44,577 bases of DNA from Rhodobiaceae bacterium (GTDB lineage: Bacteria; Pseudomonadota; Alphaproteobacteria; RS24), in the NCBI GenBank assembly GCA_018673175.1, contig JABHDF010000044.1, positions 1 through 44,577 of the forward strand, read 5' to 3'. Position 1 is the first letter of the stretch, and every line of letters starts with the position of its first letter. This document shows positions 27,916 to 38,388 of this stretch, piece after piece. The translations under genes were made by a program, and so were the position numbers. The notes under the pieces were generated by a model. It did not search any database, had not been told where the DNA came from, and worked only from the letters and a program-made list of their open reading frames with translations.

Positions 27916-30900
27916 GTCTCGCCTCCTGCGCTATCGTCTGCATCGGCTTGCCATTCTTTGCGTCGGGCCAAATGATCATAGGCGCCGCCAAAGTTCGTAT
28001 TGCGCGGGCGGATATGAACCAAATAAGGGCGTTGGACATCGCGATATCCAGCGATTAATTTTTCCACCATAGCGCGCACGCCATCCACCAAAGCAGCGCG
28101 GCTTGGGATATCGCGAACCTCTCCGGCTGGCTCGCGCCCCGTCAGATGCCAATAGCTCAAGTGATGGGTTTGGCCTTGCAAGGCCTCGCCCGTTGGGGCA
28201 AAGCCACCCGCTTCCAAAATCGCGGCTTCCAGGGTTAGCTGCGGCGATAGATATTTTTCGACGCTCGGCTTGCTGGGCGGTTTGCCGGTTTTATAATCAA
28301 TAATATCAAAACGCCCGTCATACCTTTTATCGATGCGGTCTGCTTTGGCGGTCACCCGAAATGGCGCGCCCAAAACATCTAGGGTCAGCTCGCCCTGCAC
28401 TTCGCAATAGCTCGCCTCAACCTCGTTTTGGCGCTGCGTCTCATAATCGGCCACCCATTCTGACAGCCCCACAAGGCGGGCTTGCCAATATTGCAAAACA
28501 GCGGCGCCACCCGGTCGGTCTTTTTGGGCGTCGCGGGCCAAGGCCATCAGCGCGCCCGCAATATCCTCGCTTTTATGGCCATTGGTTCGCACCAAACCTT
28601 CCATCAACCCATGCAGCAAAGTGCCCCGATGAGCGGCCGACGCGGGGGCATCGACGGGCTCCCATTCGCGCAAATTCAAAATTTTCTTGGCGTAAATCTC
28701 ATACGGGTTATGCAACAAAGTTTCAATTTGGGTTACCGAAAGCTGGTCAGGGCGGGCCTCTAGTGGCGGGCGCGGGCGCGGGCTTTGCGCGCTTTGCACC
28801 TGTTCGGCGCGGTCAAACCGCGTCCACCAATCCAGCAATCGATATTGCTCATGGCGGGGTAATTTGCCCGATAGGGTTTCGAGGCGGCGCAACCATCGTG
28901 CCGCCACACTGGGCGCACCATCGGTTTTTTCAGCCCGCGTCAGATAAGTGGTCGAGGCCGCGGCCCCTTGCACAAAGTCATGCGCAGCGAGGCCAATTTG
29001 GCGTTCTGGCTGGCTCATCCCCAAAGCCATGCGCATCGGGCGCGACAACCAAGGCCCGGTTTCTGGCATCGGCGGCCAACTGGTTTCGTTCAAGCCGCCC
29101 AAAATCATCACATCGGCTTGCATCAAACGCGCCTCTAGCGGACCCCAAATAAACAGCCGCGCATGGGTTGGCATTTGCCGCCGCAGGGTTTGGCGCATCA
29201 TCCACATATCTAAAATCGCCGGCCAATCTTGGCGCGCAATCGGCCCTGCGGCTTCTGCGTGTTGGTAAAGCTTGTCCACCAAATCGGCTAAAGCGCGTCC
29301 CTCTTCGGTGGCGACAAATAGATTTGAGCTTGCTTCCCCTGCCTTTTCTTCGCCACTCACCGGCCCTAACAGCGCTTCGGCGCAAGCCAATAAGCCGTCC
29401 AAATGGTGGTTCAAGGGCGCTTGCATCGGCACCGCTTGCAGCGGCGCATAGGCTTGCGACAGCCGCGCCAGAAGCTCTTGCAAGCTGGCGCCTTCGCCTT
29501 GGTCAAGGCGCGCGTGGTCGCCTATCGCGCTGGAGAGGGCCGCCAATCCGCCTTGCAATCTTGGGCCCCGCAAAAAGCGATGTTCCAAAAGCCGGGTGAG
29601 CGCGCGATGGGTTTTGCGCTCGCTAGCCAAACACACCAGCGGGTGCTTCAGCATCGCCAGCAAATCAACCGGGGCAAAATCGCTGGCCGCACAGGCCAGC
29701 ACCAAGCGCAAAAACTTGCCGCGTTCGCTATTCGATAAGGGCTGCCCCGCACTGTCATCAATGGTGACACCCCAACGGCGCAATTCGCTGGCCACACGGC
29801 GCGCCAAATTTCTATCGCGAGTGACCAAAGCGGCGGTCTGGTTTTTAACACTCAAAGCTTCGCGCATCCGCAAGGCAATGACGCCCGCTTCCGAACGCGC
29901 ATCGGGGGTCTCTATCAAATGCAGGTTCTGCAAGGCTTGCGCCTCTAAGGCATTTGGGACGGTGCCATTGGGGACGGCGCCATTTTGCGAGGCCAAAACC
30001 TGCTCTGCCCAGCTTGCGGTTTGCGCCGCCGGCACGAGCGCCAAATTAAGCCGTTGGGCCCGCGCCGAGGCCGGCGAACTGCCCGGCCAGGCCTGCACCT
30101 GCTCGCGCTGCGCGCCCATATGGGTTAGCAAGTGCGACATGGCATATTGTGGATGTGCGAAATCTTTTTGAATGGCGCCCCATAGCTCATTATCGGCCTG
30201 CATATCTAGGCCTGGTAAAATAACGCTGCCCTTGGGCAGGCCTGAAATCACCTTCAATAAATTGGCCGTCGCGAGAATGGACCCGGTGGAACCGGCCGCA
30301 ATAATCGGGTGTTGGGGGGCTGTGTCTTTCCAGTCTTGGGTGCGCTGCGCGAGCAATTGATTGCGCCGGTCGGTCGGGTCAAGGCAGCCCATATTGGCGA
30401 CGTCTCGGGTCCAAATTTCGGTAATAATGGTCAAAAAACTAAGCGTCTGTTGCCAGTTTTCAGCCAATTCACCGGGCACTAAATTAGGCAATTCTTTAAA
30501 ATCGATTTGCTCGTTTTGGGCTTGGTCAAAAAAGCTTTCCAGATCAAATGCCAATCCCGATAATTTCACCGGATTGAGCGGCTGCCCCGCCAGCTCGACC
30601 CAGCGGCGGATGAGCGGCAGTAAATAAAAATGCCGCGCCATGGGTTCCATAGCTGGCGCTAACTCCAGCCTGTCACGACCCGCCTGGGGGGCGTCTTCCT
30701 CTATATCGCCCAAAGTCTCGATGCGCGGCAGCAAAAGCGCGCCCGTGCCTTGCGTCTGCGCCAATTGCAAAAACAAATTGGCCAGCTCGCGGGCAGCGCG
30801 GCGCGTTGGCAAGAGCACTTGCACGTCCGACAAGTCGCATTCGCCATAAAGACGTGTTCGCGCCGCCTCATCAAATAAAGTGCGCGCCAAATGATCCAAA

Positions 30901-30947
30901 AACGGCTGGCCGGAGGCTATCGAGAAAAGGCGCGGTGAATCACTCAT
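27912..30947 (-). CDS. addB: Double-strand break repair protein AddB
   Basis: AddB is the inactive-helicase and second nuclease subunit of AddAB. The 1011-residue protein has the alphaproteobacterial AddB layout: an N-terminal UvrD-like domain without a good Walker A, VLLPTRRAARELA near the start, a central LGGLNETSWPP, and a C-terminal nuclease domain with DIIDYKTGKPPS and LTLEAAIL. The iron-sulfur cysteine set of Bacillus AddB is absent; only isolated cysteines are seen in the nuclease region. The ATG at 30947 has no obvious Shine-Dalgarno. It lies 76 bp after the nucleotidyltransferase gene. Confidence 0.93.
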   Translation of the reverse strand: MSDSPRLFSIASGQPFLDHLARTLFDEAARTRLYGECDLSDVQVLLPTRRAARELANLFLQLAQTQGTGALLLPRIETLGDIEEDAPQAGRDRLELAPAMEPMARHFYLLPLIRRWVELAGQPLNPVKLSGLAFDLESFFDQAQNEQIDFKELPNLVPGELAENWQQTLSFLTIITEIWTRDVANMGCLDPTDRRNQLLAQRTQDWKDTAPQHPIIAAGSTGSILATANLLKVISGLPKGSVILPGLDMQADNELWGAIQKDFAHPQYAMSHLLTHMGAQREQVQAWPGSSPASARAQRLNLALVPAAQTASWAEQVLASQNGAVPNGTVPNALEAQALQNLHLIETPDARSEAGVIALRMREALSVKNQTAALVTRDRNLARRVASELRRWGVTIDDSAGQPLSNSERGKFLRLVLACAASDFAPVDLLAMLKHPLVCLASERKTHRALTRLLEHRFLRGPRLQGGLAALSSAIGDHARLDQGEGASLQELLARLSQAYAPLQAVPMQAPLNHHLDGLLACAEALLGPVSGEEKAGEASSNLFVATEEGRALADLVDKLYQHAEAAGPIARQDWPAILDMWMMRQTLRRQMPTHARLFIWGPLEARLMQADVMILGGLNETSWPPMPETGPWLSRPMRMALGMSQPERQIGLAAHDFVQGAAASTTYLTRAEKTDGAPSVAARWLRRLETLSGKLPRHEQYRLLDWWTRFDRAEQVQSAQSPRPRPPLEARPDQLSVTQIETLLHNPYEIYAKKILNLREWEPVDAPASAAHRGTLLHGLMEGLVRTNGHKSEDIAGALMALARDAQKDRPGGAAVLQYWQARLVGLSEWVADYETQRQNEVEASYCEVQGELTLDVLGAPFRVTAKADRIDKRYDGRFDIIDYKTGKPPSKPSVEKYLSPQLTLEAAILEAGGFAPTGEALQGQTHHLSYWHLTGREPAGEVRDIPSRAALVDGVRAMVEKLIAGYRDVQRPYLVHIRPRNTNFGGAYDHLARRKEWQADADDSAGGET

Positions 30948-31023
30948 GGTTTATGATATCACGTGCGGCGCGCACGGGGGCTTTGGGAGGCGAGAAATAT
31001 GAGGGAAACTTGCCAAGCGAAAC

Positions 31024-31731
31024 TTAGAGCGCGGCTTCGGCTTCGGCACGTCCTTCTGGGGTGCCGACATGCATCCACAATCCATCCAGCACATGGCCAT
31101 AAAGGCGGCCTTGGCTTTGCGCCAGATCATAGATTTGGTTCAAAGAGAACGCGCCCTCGGGCATGGCCGCAAAAAGCGATGGCGACAGAATTTGCACGCC
31201 CGCAAAAATATAATCCGCCTCGCGCTCGGTTTTGCGCGCCACTTGCCCATCGGGGCGCAAGGTATAATCTCCCGTGCCATCATAGCCGGTGGCTTGTGTG
31301 CGCGGAGCAAGCAGCAAAAGCGCGTCCATTTTTTGGGGGTCGAACGAGGCGAGAAAGCTCTCCAAAACGGGGCTCTCTTCGCGCCAGAGCACATCGCCAT
31401 TGGCCACAAGAAAGCCAGAAGTCTGGCCGTCTGGAGCCAGATGCGCGAGCGCGCGTTTAACCCCACCTCCGGTTTCCAACAAAGCATCGCGCTCATTTGA
31501 AACCACCAATTGGGCTTGGCCCGAATACTGTGCCAGGGCGGCCTCAATGGCCTCGGCTTTGTGGTGCACATTGACCACAATCGTCTCTATCTCTGCGGTT
31601 TCTAAGCGGCCCAGCATACGTGACAACAGGCTCTCGCCGCCAATCTCCGTCAGCGGTTTGGGCGGATCTTGGGCGCTGGCGCGCATTCGCGTGCCTTTAC
31701 CGGCAGCCAATATCATTGCGGTTTTAATCAT
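31024..31731 (-). CDS. MurU-like sugar-phosphate nucleotidyltransferase
   Basis: A 235-residue nucleotidyltransferase-fold protein opening with MIKTAMILAAGKGTRMR, the nucleotide-binding signature, followed by KPLTEIGGESLL, FLVANGDVLW with the metal-binding aspartate, and GVQILSP. Similar proteins include MurU, which makes UDP-MurNAc from MurNAc-1-phosphate in the peptidoglycan recycling bypass. Its start overlaps the stop of the AmgK-like gene by 4 bp (ATGA), and that enzyme would supply the sugar 1-phosphate, so MurU activity is the best inference. Other sugar-1-phosphate uridylyl- or mannosyl-type activities remain possible. Confidence 0.82.
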   Translation of the reverse strand: MIKTAMILAAGKGTRMRASAQDPPKPLTEIGGESLLSRMLGRLETAEIETIVVNVHHKAEAIEAALAQYSGQAQLVVSNERDALLETGGGVKRALAHLAPDGQTSGFLVANGDVLWREESPVLESFLASFDPQKMDALLLLAPRTQATGYDGTGDYTLRPDGQVARKTEREADYIFAGVQILSPSLFAAMPEGAFSLNQIYDLAQSQGRLYGHVLDGLWMHVGTPEGRAEAEAAL

Positions 31732-33263
31732 GCATCTGGCTCCAAAAACTTCGGCGCATACGCCTCCAGCCATTCGACGACGGGCGCCAAGGCGAGGTGG
31801 CCAAGATGGGTGTGGATATAGCCCAAGACGCGCGGCAAATGTTGGAGATAGCCAGGTTTATGGTCGCGCTCACACAGGCGCACGAAAATACCAGCAATCT
31901 TCAAATTGCGCTGCACCGCGCATAGCGCATAGGCGGTTTGAAATGCCGCCCGCGCTGGCGCATCGTCCCCAAACCGCAGGGCGCAATAATGCTCCAAAGC
32001 CTGCGCTTGTATATCTGGTGCCACATCGACGCGAGCATCGCATAAAAGCGACGAGACATCATAAGCCGCATGGCCCGCCAGCGCGTCTTGCACATCAATG
32101 AGCCCAATACGAAAGCGGCCTTGCGCATCCTCGCGCCACAATAAGTTCACCGAATGATAATCGCGCAAAACACTGACGCTCGGCTCGGCCAAAAGCGTGT
32201 TGCCAAGCTGCACCCAAAGCGCATGCCAGTCTTGCGCCGCCGCTTGCGACACCTCAATGCCGCAAGAAGGCAAATACCATTGGGTAAACAGATCGGCTTC
32301 CACCGCTTGCACCTTGCCATCATAGGGTGCCAGAAAATCGGCCGCCTTGAGCGTGTGTAAATGCAATAGGGTCGACACCGCCTCGCGATAGAAAACCGCG
32401 CGGTCTAAAGTTTCATCATTGGCGAGATGGCGATCGCCAAAATCTTCCATCAGAGCAAAGCCTTGCGCCTCGTCACGGGCCAAAATATCGGGCGACGAAA
32501 GTCCATGCCCGCCCAGCCAATCGACCATGGCGCAATAGGCCGGCATGGCCTCGGCTAAATGCGCCACTTGGCTATAAGGTTTACCATCATAAATCGCCGG
32601 GCCGTCGGGGCCTTTGGCCCAATCCATCAGCACGCCTTGGCGCCCGCCAGCTTGGGTCAGGCGCTCATAGCGCCGCGTCGAGGCATCGCCTGCGAGATTG
32701 GCGCGGGTGGCCTCGCCCCAACCCGCTTGGGTTAAGAAAGTTTGCAAAGCTTCATCTCTGGCTTGGGCGGCGCGTAACGCCGCTATAATTTCGGGCGCCG
32801 CTTCAATCGTAATCTGGCGCGCATCTGGCGCATCCTCAACCATAGATAGAGATACCGTCACGCTTGGCGTAGGCAAAATATCCTCGGCGCGGCTGGCCCA
32901 TTCGAGGAGGCAAATATGGCTATCCAGCGCCTCCAAAAGCCCTAGCTCTTCGACTTCTGTGGCCTCTCCAAGGCGGTATAAATCGCTGTGTAAAACTGGC
33001 GGCGTGCAGGTTTCATACGGCTGCACCAATGTAAAACTTGGGCTGGGCACGCGGGTGTTGGGGCCGCATTTGGCTTTAATAAAGCCGCGTGCGAAAGCGG
33101 TTTTGCCCGCGCCCAAATCACCGTTTAAAAAAATCAGCCAACCGGCTTGCGCTTGCGCCGCCAGCCAAGTGGCCAGCCGTAAGCTATCTGCTTCTTGCGC
33201 AGCGTGAAATGCAAAACGGGGGGATGTGCCAGCCATACTCGCTTTTAAGCCTATGGCTGGCAT
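31728..33263 (-). CDS. tsaE: TsaE / AmgK-like sugar kinase fusion
   Basis: A 511-residue two-domain protein. Residues 1 to about 165 are TsaE, the ATPase that supports the t6A tRNA modification complex: Walker A GDLGAGKTAF near 48-57, then VPSPSFTLVQPYE and HSDLYRLG. Residues about 180-511 are an aminoglycoside-phosphotransferase-type kinase with FALMEDFGD, the catalytic loop LRDYHSVNL (D368, H370) and metal-binding IDVQDA (D390), close to AmgK, the anomeric MurNAc/GlcNAc kinase of cell-wall recycling. Such TsaE/phosphotransferase fusions are annotated in other alphaproteobacteria. Two starts are possible, 33263 and 33236; both lie at an inverted repeat. The murU-like gene overlaps its stop. 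Confidence 0.9.
   Translation of the reverse strand: MPAIGLKASMAGTSPRFAFHAAQEADSLRLATWLAAQAQAGWLIFLNGDLGAGKTAFARGFIKAKCGPNTRVPSPSFTLVQPYETCTPPVLHSDLYRLGEATEVEELGLLEALDSHICLLEWASRAEDILPTPSVTVSLSMVEDAPDARQITIEAAPEIIAALRAAQARDEALQTFLTQAGWGEATRANLAGDASTRRYERLTQAGGRQGVLMDWAKGPDGPAIYDGKPYSQVAHLAEAMPAYCAMVDWLGGHGLSSPDILARDEAQGFALMEDFGDRHLANDETLDRAVFYREAVSTLLHLHTLKAADFLAPYDGKVQAVEADLFTQWYLPSCGIEVSQAAAQDWHALWVQLGNTLLAEPSVSVLRDYHSVNLLWREDAQGRFRIGLIDVQDALAGHAAYDVSSLLCDARVDVAPDIQAQALEHYCALRFGDDAPARAAFQTAYALCAVQRNLKIAGIFVRLCERDHKPGYLQHLPRVLGYIHTHLGHLALAPVVEWLEAYAPKFLEPDA
33228..33261 (-). promoter_or_regulatory. 10-bp hairpin spanning both candidate tsaE starts
   Basis: GCCAGCCATA (33228-33237) and TATGGCTGGC (33252-33261) form a perfect 10-bp inverted repeat with a 14-nt loop. 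On the minus-strand mRNA the hairpin begins just after AT of the first ATG and buries the second ATG in its 3' arm. It begins 14 bp after the ahcY stop codon. No T-tract follows, so it is not a classical terminator. Confidence 0.55.
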
Positions 33264-33275
33264 TCGGCAAGCTGC

Positions 33276-34628
<1,353 letters not shown>

Positions 34629-34642
<14 letters not shown>

Positions 34643-34685
34643 TAGTCATATAAGGTTTTCTTTATGTCTTTATATCCAGCGCCAA
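34629..34685. promoter_or_regulatory. Nested inverted repeats at the ahcY promoter
   Basis: TTGGCGCT-T-GG (34629-34639) pairs with CCAGCGCCAA (34676-34685), a 10-bp stem with one bulged base. Inside, ATATAA (34648-34653) pairs with TTATAT (34670-34675), directly abutting the outer right arm. The outer left arm overlaps the predicted -35 box of ahcY. It may be an operator, or an RNA structure at the 3' end of the HPr transcript. Confidence 0.5.
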
Positions 34686-34699
34686 ATTGCCCGCGTGGC

Positions 34700-34975
34700 T
34701 TATTCTTCGCCGAATTTATCTCCGACCAACTGGGCCAGAGCCTCGAGGGCGGCTTGGGCTTGCAGGCCTTTTGCCGTCAAAGCGATGGTGCTGCCCAGGC
34801 TCGCGCCCAGCATCATCAGCCCCATAATGGAGGTGGCCAAAACGCTTTCGCCATCTTTGCTGACGCTAACTTGCGCGTCGAATTGTTCGGCCAGTTTAAC
34901 AAATTTGGCCGAGGCGCGCGCGTGCAGCCCGCGCTGATTGGTGATCTGTAACTTAACTTCCGGGTTTGCGCTCAC
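34700..34975 (-). CDS. HPr-family phosphocarrier protein
   Basis: A 91-residue HPr-like protein of the nitrogen/regulatory phosphotransferase system. The histidine phosphorylated by enzyme I is H18 in GLHARAS. The regulatory serine is also kept, S49 in SIMGLMMLGA (equivalent of Ser46), so the nearby HprK has a target. The start is GTG at 34975 with GGAG upstream. With the EIIA gene 20 bp before it and no sugar permease, it probably acts in regulation rather than uptake. Enzyme I (ptsP) is not in the window. Confidence 0.93.
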   Translation of the reverse strand: MSANPEVKLQITNQRGLHARASAKFVKLAEQFDAQVSVSKDGESVLATSIMGLMMLGASLGSTIALTAKGLQAQAALEALAQLVGDKFGEE

Positions 34976-34995
34976 GAGACGGGCTCCAGATGAGG

Positions 34996-35397
34996 TTATG
35001 AATTGGCCAAAACTTCGCTGGCCACAGAGATATATTTACGCGCCGCTTCCTTGGCCGCCAAAACCGCCTCTGGCAAACCCATGCTGTCGCGAATAGACGC
35101 AAATTTAATCAGCATCGGTAAATTAATGCCCGCAATCACTTCGACCCTGTCTTTCTCCAGAAGAGAGATCGCCAAATTGGACGGCGTGCCGCCAAACATA
35201 TCGGTCAACAGGGCCACGCCTTTGCCGCTATCGACTTTGGAAATCGCATCGACGATGTCTTGGCGCCGCTTTTCCATATTATCATCTGGGCCGATGGAAA
35301 TCGTCTCGAGCTGGCTTTGCGGGCCGACCACATGCTCTACCGCTGCCTGAAATTCCTGCGCCAAAGCGCCATGCGTCACCAATACCAAACCAATCAT
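34996..35397 (-). CDS. PTS EIIA component, mannose (Man) family
   Basis: A 133-residue EIIA of the mannose type. It has the phosphorylatable H9 in VLVTHGALA and the conserved LLTDMFGGTPSN segment. No EIIB, EIIC or EIID gene is adjacent, so this is the permease-less EIIA found in alphaproteobacterial regulatory PTS loci. An AAGGAGA ribosome binding site precedes the ATG. The adaptor gene rapZ, often present between hprK and EIIA, is absent; only a 68-bp gap separates this gene from hprK. Confidence 0.92.
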   Translation of the reverse strand: MIGLVLVTHGALAQEFQAAVEHVVGPQSQLETISIGPDDNMEKRRQDIVDAISKVDSGKGVALLTDMFGGTPSNLAISLLEKDRVEVIAGINLPMLIKFASIRDSMGLPEAVLAAKEAARKYISVASEVLANS

Positions 35398-35465
35398 CTG
35401 CGTCTCCTTCGCCAGCCATGTTTCGCCTCTAGCATGGGCGTGATTTGCTGCGGTTTCAAGTTACC

Positions 35466-35939
35466 TCAGATTTCATAAATTCCATCATCTGAAAAACCAT
35501 TATTTTGCGATCCCAGCTTTTGCAACGCCGTCTGGATAATCAAGGGCGTGGCAGCGTCATGCGCGTGCAACCGCAGCCGCGCGACCCTTGCCCCGCTATG
35601 GGTATACCAATCGGGAGATGCCAAGCGCGGTACCGCCTCGCGCGGCACCAAGTCGACCGCCAAACAGATCCTTGCTGCCTTTATATAAGGGCGTCGAAGC
35701 AAACCAAATCCGCGCAATTCAAGAAGCCCAAGAAGGGCTTCATGCGGGGCAGCCATTAGTTGCGGGCCCTCGACACAAAGCCGCACCCGGTCATCGGCGA
35801 TTAAGATGCCATCGCACTGCTCGATAAGACGCGCGGCCAAACTCGATTTGCCACTGCCCGACGGGCCAAATAAGATAACGCCGCGCCCCGCAATCGCCAC
35901 CGCACTGGCATGTAAAATTTCGCCCTCAAGAAGCGCCAT
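35466..35939 (-). CDS. hprK: HPr kinase/phosphorylase, kinase-domain-only form
   Basis: HprK phosphorylates and dephosphorylates the regulatory serine of HPr. The 157-residue protein has only the C-terminal kinase domain, as is typical of alphaproteobacteria (Firmicute enzymes have about 310 residues). Walker A is GPSGSGKSS near 25-33, IADDRVRL carries acidic metal ligands, and LELRGFGLL matches the HprK family signature. It starts 2 bp after the chvG stop, suggesting co-expression with the sensor kinase. An intact serine in the nearby HPr supports function. Confidence 0.92.
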   Translation of the reverse strand: MALLEGEILHASAVAIAGRGVILFGPSGSGKSSLAARLIEQCDGILIADDRVRLCVEGPQLMAAPHEALLGLLELRGFGLLRRPYIKAARICLAVDLVPREAVPRLASPDWYTHSGARVARLRLHAHDAATPLIIQTALQKLGSQNNGFSDDGIYEI

Positions 35940-35941
35940 AG

Positions 35942-37678
35942 CTAGGTCTTTCTTCGCGACGAGCCCCGTGACGCGCCTGTCATTTTGTTTGCCGACACCG
36001 CCCTTGGTAGCGTCAAAGTGAAATAAGCGCCCGAACCATCCGGGCGATTATCCGCCAATAAGTCGCCGCCATGGGCCCGCGCAATTTGGCGCGAAATAGA
36101 CAGGCCCAAGCCAGAGTGCCCTGCTTGGGGCATATGTTTCTTAACCGTCTCAGAGCTCGGTTGCGGTTCATTGGCTCGGTCGGTGTAAAAGCGTTCGAAA
36201 ATCCGCTCCTGCGTGTCGGGCGCCAATCCGGGCCCTTCATCGGCAACGATCAAGGCCACATGGGTCGGATGCGATTGCGTGGTGACAAACACCCGCCCGC
36301 CTTTGGGGCTAAACGACAGGGCATTGCTGACCAAATTATCCAAAATTTGGGCGATCGGCGGTTTTTGCGCCAGCACCGGACAAGGCACATCGGCGCGCAC
36401 CACCAGCTCCCCATGTTGGCCCGCGTCGGCCAAGCCCTCGCCAATCGCGCCGGTCATTTCTTGGGCCAAGTGCGACAAATCAAAAGCTTCGCTGGCCCCT
36501 CGGTTCAATTCGGCGTCCAACCGCGTGGCATTGGCAATGTCGGAAATCAATCGATTGAGCCGCTGTACATCATTATGAATGATCCCCATCAATTGCGCAT
36601 GCGCCTCTGGCGTTTGGCTGCGCTCGGTCTGCTCGATGCTTTGCACCGCACTATGAAGCGAGGTAAGCGGGTTTTTCAGCTCATGCGCCACATCCGCCGC
36701 AAAACGGTCGATGGTGTTAATACGATCCAAAAGCCGCCCCGTCATATCCCGCAGAGACGACGATAGCTCGCCAATTTCATCGCCACGAGCGGTATAATCA
36801 GGAATGGTTTCTAGCCCGGGCAGGGTTGGCGAATGCGCGCCAAAGCCTCGCATCGCGGCGGCCAGTCGCCGAACCGGAACAATCAAAGTCGCCGCCAAAA
36901 TGAGCGAGGTCAGCACATTGACCACCAAAGCAATGCCCGAAAGTTGCAACACCGCCTGTCGCTCTTGCGCCAAAATAGCGTCAATCTCGCCCGGTTGCGT
37001 CGAAACCATGAGCGCCCCAATGATGGCGCGATAGCCCTGCACGGGAACGGCCACGGTTAAAATATCGCCGCCCTCTTCGGATTGGCGTTGCAAGCTGGCG
37101 GTTTGCCCGCGCAAGGCTGCCACCACTTCTTCCAAACCGGCGCCATCGGCGGCATTAATCTCGCTCAACAAGGGCGCCGAGGGCCGAAAGAACCGCTGCG
37201 TGGTTTGCCAAGCGTAAGTTAAAAACCCAGGCATCATGTCGTCGGTTTCCATCGGCGGTAAGGATTTGGCAATCACCCGAGCCGAGCGGTCCATATGGGC
37301 GCTGTCCAAAACCAAATCGCCATTGCCGGCATATAAGCGCAAGCGCGCGCTCGAGACCTGGCGCGCCTGCGCCATGACCCGTTCGGCATCGCGCAATTGC
37401 CAGCGCGGTTGGCTGCCGTCGCGTAGCAGGCGTTGGAGCAGAGACGGTTCAAAAAACTGAAATGGGCCATCGGGCTGCGCCGTTTGGCTCAAGGCGCCGG
37501 CAATCAGGCGCGCCTGAGCTTCTAAGTTTTGGCGATACGCATTGGTTAAAACCTGGCGGGTTTCATTGAGCACCAATATGCCCCCAACCAGCACCAAAAG
37601 CCCAACCATATTGAGCAACAGCAGACGCGCCAAAAGAGTGCGCGTGGTAAACCGCAAAGAGGAAGGCCAAGACCGCAT
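35942..37678 (-). CDS. chvG: Sensor histidine kinase ChvG
   Basis: ChvG is the membrane sensor of the ChvG-ChvI system, which responds to acid and cell-envelope stress in rhizobia. The 578-residue protein has transmembrane helices at about 16-38 and 246-268, a roughly 200-residue periplasmic sensor region between them, a HAMP domain, the HisKA motif DVAHELKNPLTSL with H332, and ATPase N, G1 and G2 boxes (LVSNALSFSPKG, VADEGPGLAPD, GHSGLGLSI). Its ATG shares one base with the chvI stop (TAATG). The periplasmic repressor ExoR of rhizobia is not encoded nearby. Confidence 0.93.
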   Translation of the reverse strand: MRSWPSSLRFTTRTLLARLLLLNMVGLLVLVGGILVLNETRQVLTNAYRQNLEAQARLIAGALSQTAQPDGPFQFFEPSLLQRLLRDGSQPRWQLRDAERVMAQARQVSSARLRLYAGNGDLVLDSAHMDRSARVIAKSLPPMETDDMMPGFLTYAWQTTQRFFRPSAPLLSEINAADGAGLEEVVAALRGQTASLQRQSEEGGDILTVAVPVQGYRAIIGALMVSTQPGEIDAILAQERQAVLQLSGIALVVNVLTSLILAATLIVPVRRLAAAMRGFGAHSPTLPGLETIPDYTARGDEIGELSSSLRDMTGRLLDRINTIDRFAADVAHELKNPLTSLHSAVQSIEQTERSQTPEAHAQLMGIIHNDVQRLNRLISDIANATRLDAELNRGASEAFDLSHLAQEMTGAIGEGLADAGQHGELVVRADVPCPVLAQKPPIAQILDNLVSNALSFSPKGGRVFVTTQSHPTHVALIVADEGPGLAPDTQERIFERFYTDRANEPQPSSETVKKHMPQAGHSGLGLSISRQIARAHGGDLLADNRPDGSGAYFTLTLPRAVSANKMTGASRGSSRRKT

Positions 37679-38388
37679 TAGTCGGTTTCTTTGAACTTAT
37701 AGCCGACACCATAGAGCGTCTCAATGGCATCAAATTGCTTGTCGACGGCGCGAAACTTGCGTCGCAATCTTTTGATGTGACTATCAATGGTTCGGTCATC
37801 GACATAAATTTGGTCGTCATAGGCTGCGTCCATCAGGGCATCGCGACTTTTTACCACACCGGGGCGGCGCGCCAGCGCATCGAGGATCATGAATTCTGTC
37901 ACGGTGAGCGAAACCCCACGATCGCGCCATAGACAATCATGGCGGTCGGCATCGAGACGAAGCACGCCACGGCGCAAAATAGCGCCTGTATCGTCTTGCG
38001 CTTTTTCCGATTTCGGCTCGGCCCGCGCCTTGGTGCGGCGCAAGACCGCGCGAATGCGTTCGATCAAGAGGCGCTGGGAAAACGGCTTGGTAATATAGTC
38101 ATCGGCGCCCATTTTGAGGCCGAAAACCTCGTCAATCTCATCGTCTTTACTGGTCAGAAAGACCACTGGCATTTGGCTGGTTTGGCGCAGTTTTCTGAGT
38201 AATTCTAGGCCGTCCATACGCGGCATTTTAATATCGAAAACACCGATATCGGAAGGCGTTTGCGCCAAGGCCTGCAAGGCTGCTTCGCCGTCGGTAAAAC
38301 TGCGCACCCCAAAGCCCTCGGCCTCCAGAGCCATGCGAACCGAGGCCAGAATATTAGCGTCATCATCGACCAGAATAATTTGTGCCAT
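37678..38388 (-). CDS. chvI: Response regulator ChvI
   Basis: ChvI is an OmpR/PhoB-type response regulator of 236 residues. The receiver domain has acidic residues D8-D10, the phosphorylation site D52 in [11 protein letters not shown], and the conserved LTSKDDE and KPFS switch elements; the C-terminal winged helix includes [13 protein letters not shown] and YGVGYKF. AAGGAGTT precedes the ATG. It heads the chvI-chvG-hprK cluster and is divergent from pckA; in rhizobia pckA also neighbours chvIG, so control of gluconeogenesis is plausible but not shown. Confidence 0.95.
   Translation of the reverse strand: MAQIILVDDDANILASVRMALEAEGFGVRSFTDGEAALQALAQTPSDIGVFDIKMPRMDGLELLRKLRQTSQMPVVFLTSKDDEIDEVFGLKMGADDYITKPFSQRLLIERIRAVLRRTKARAEPKSEKAQDDTGAILRRGVLRLDADRHDCLWRDRGVSLTVTEFMILDALARRPGVVKSRDALMDAAYDDQIYVDDRTIDSHIKRLRRKFRAVDKQFDAIETLYGVGYKFKETD

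Noticed and set aside
35466-35939. HprK as a truncated pseudogene
   Set aside because: The short kinase-only form is normal in alphaproteobacteria, and the P-loop and family signature are intact.
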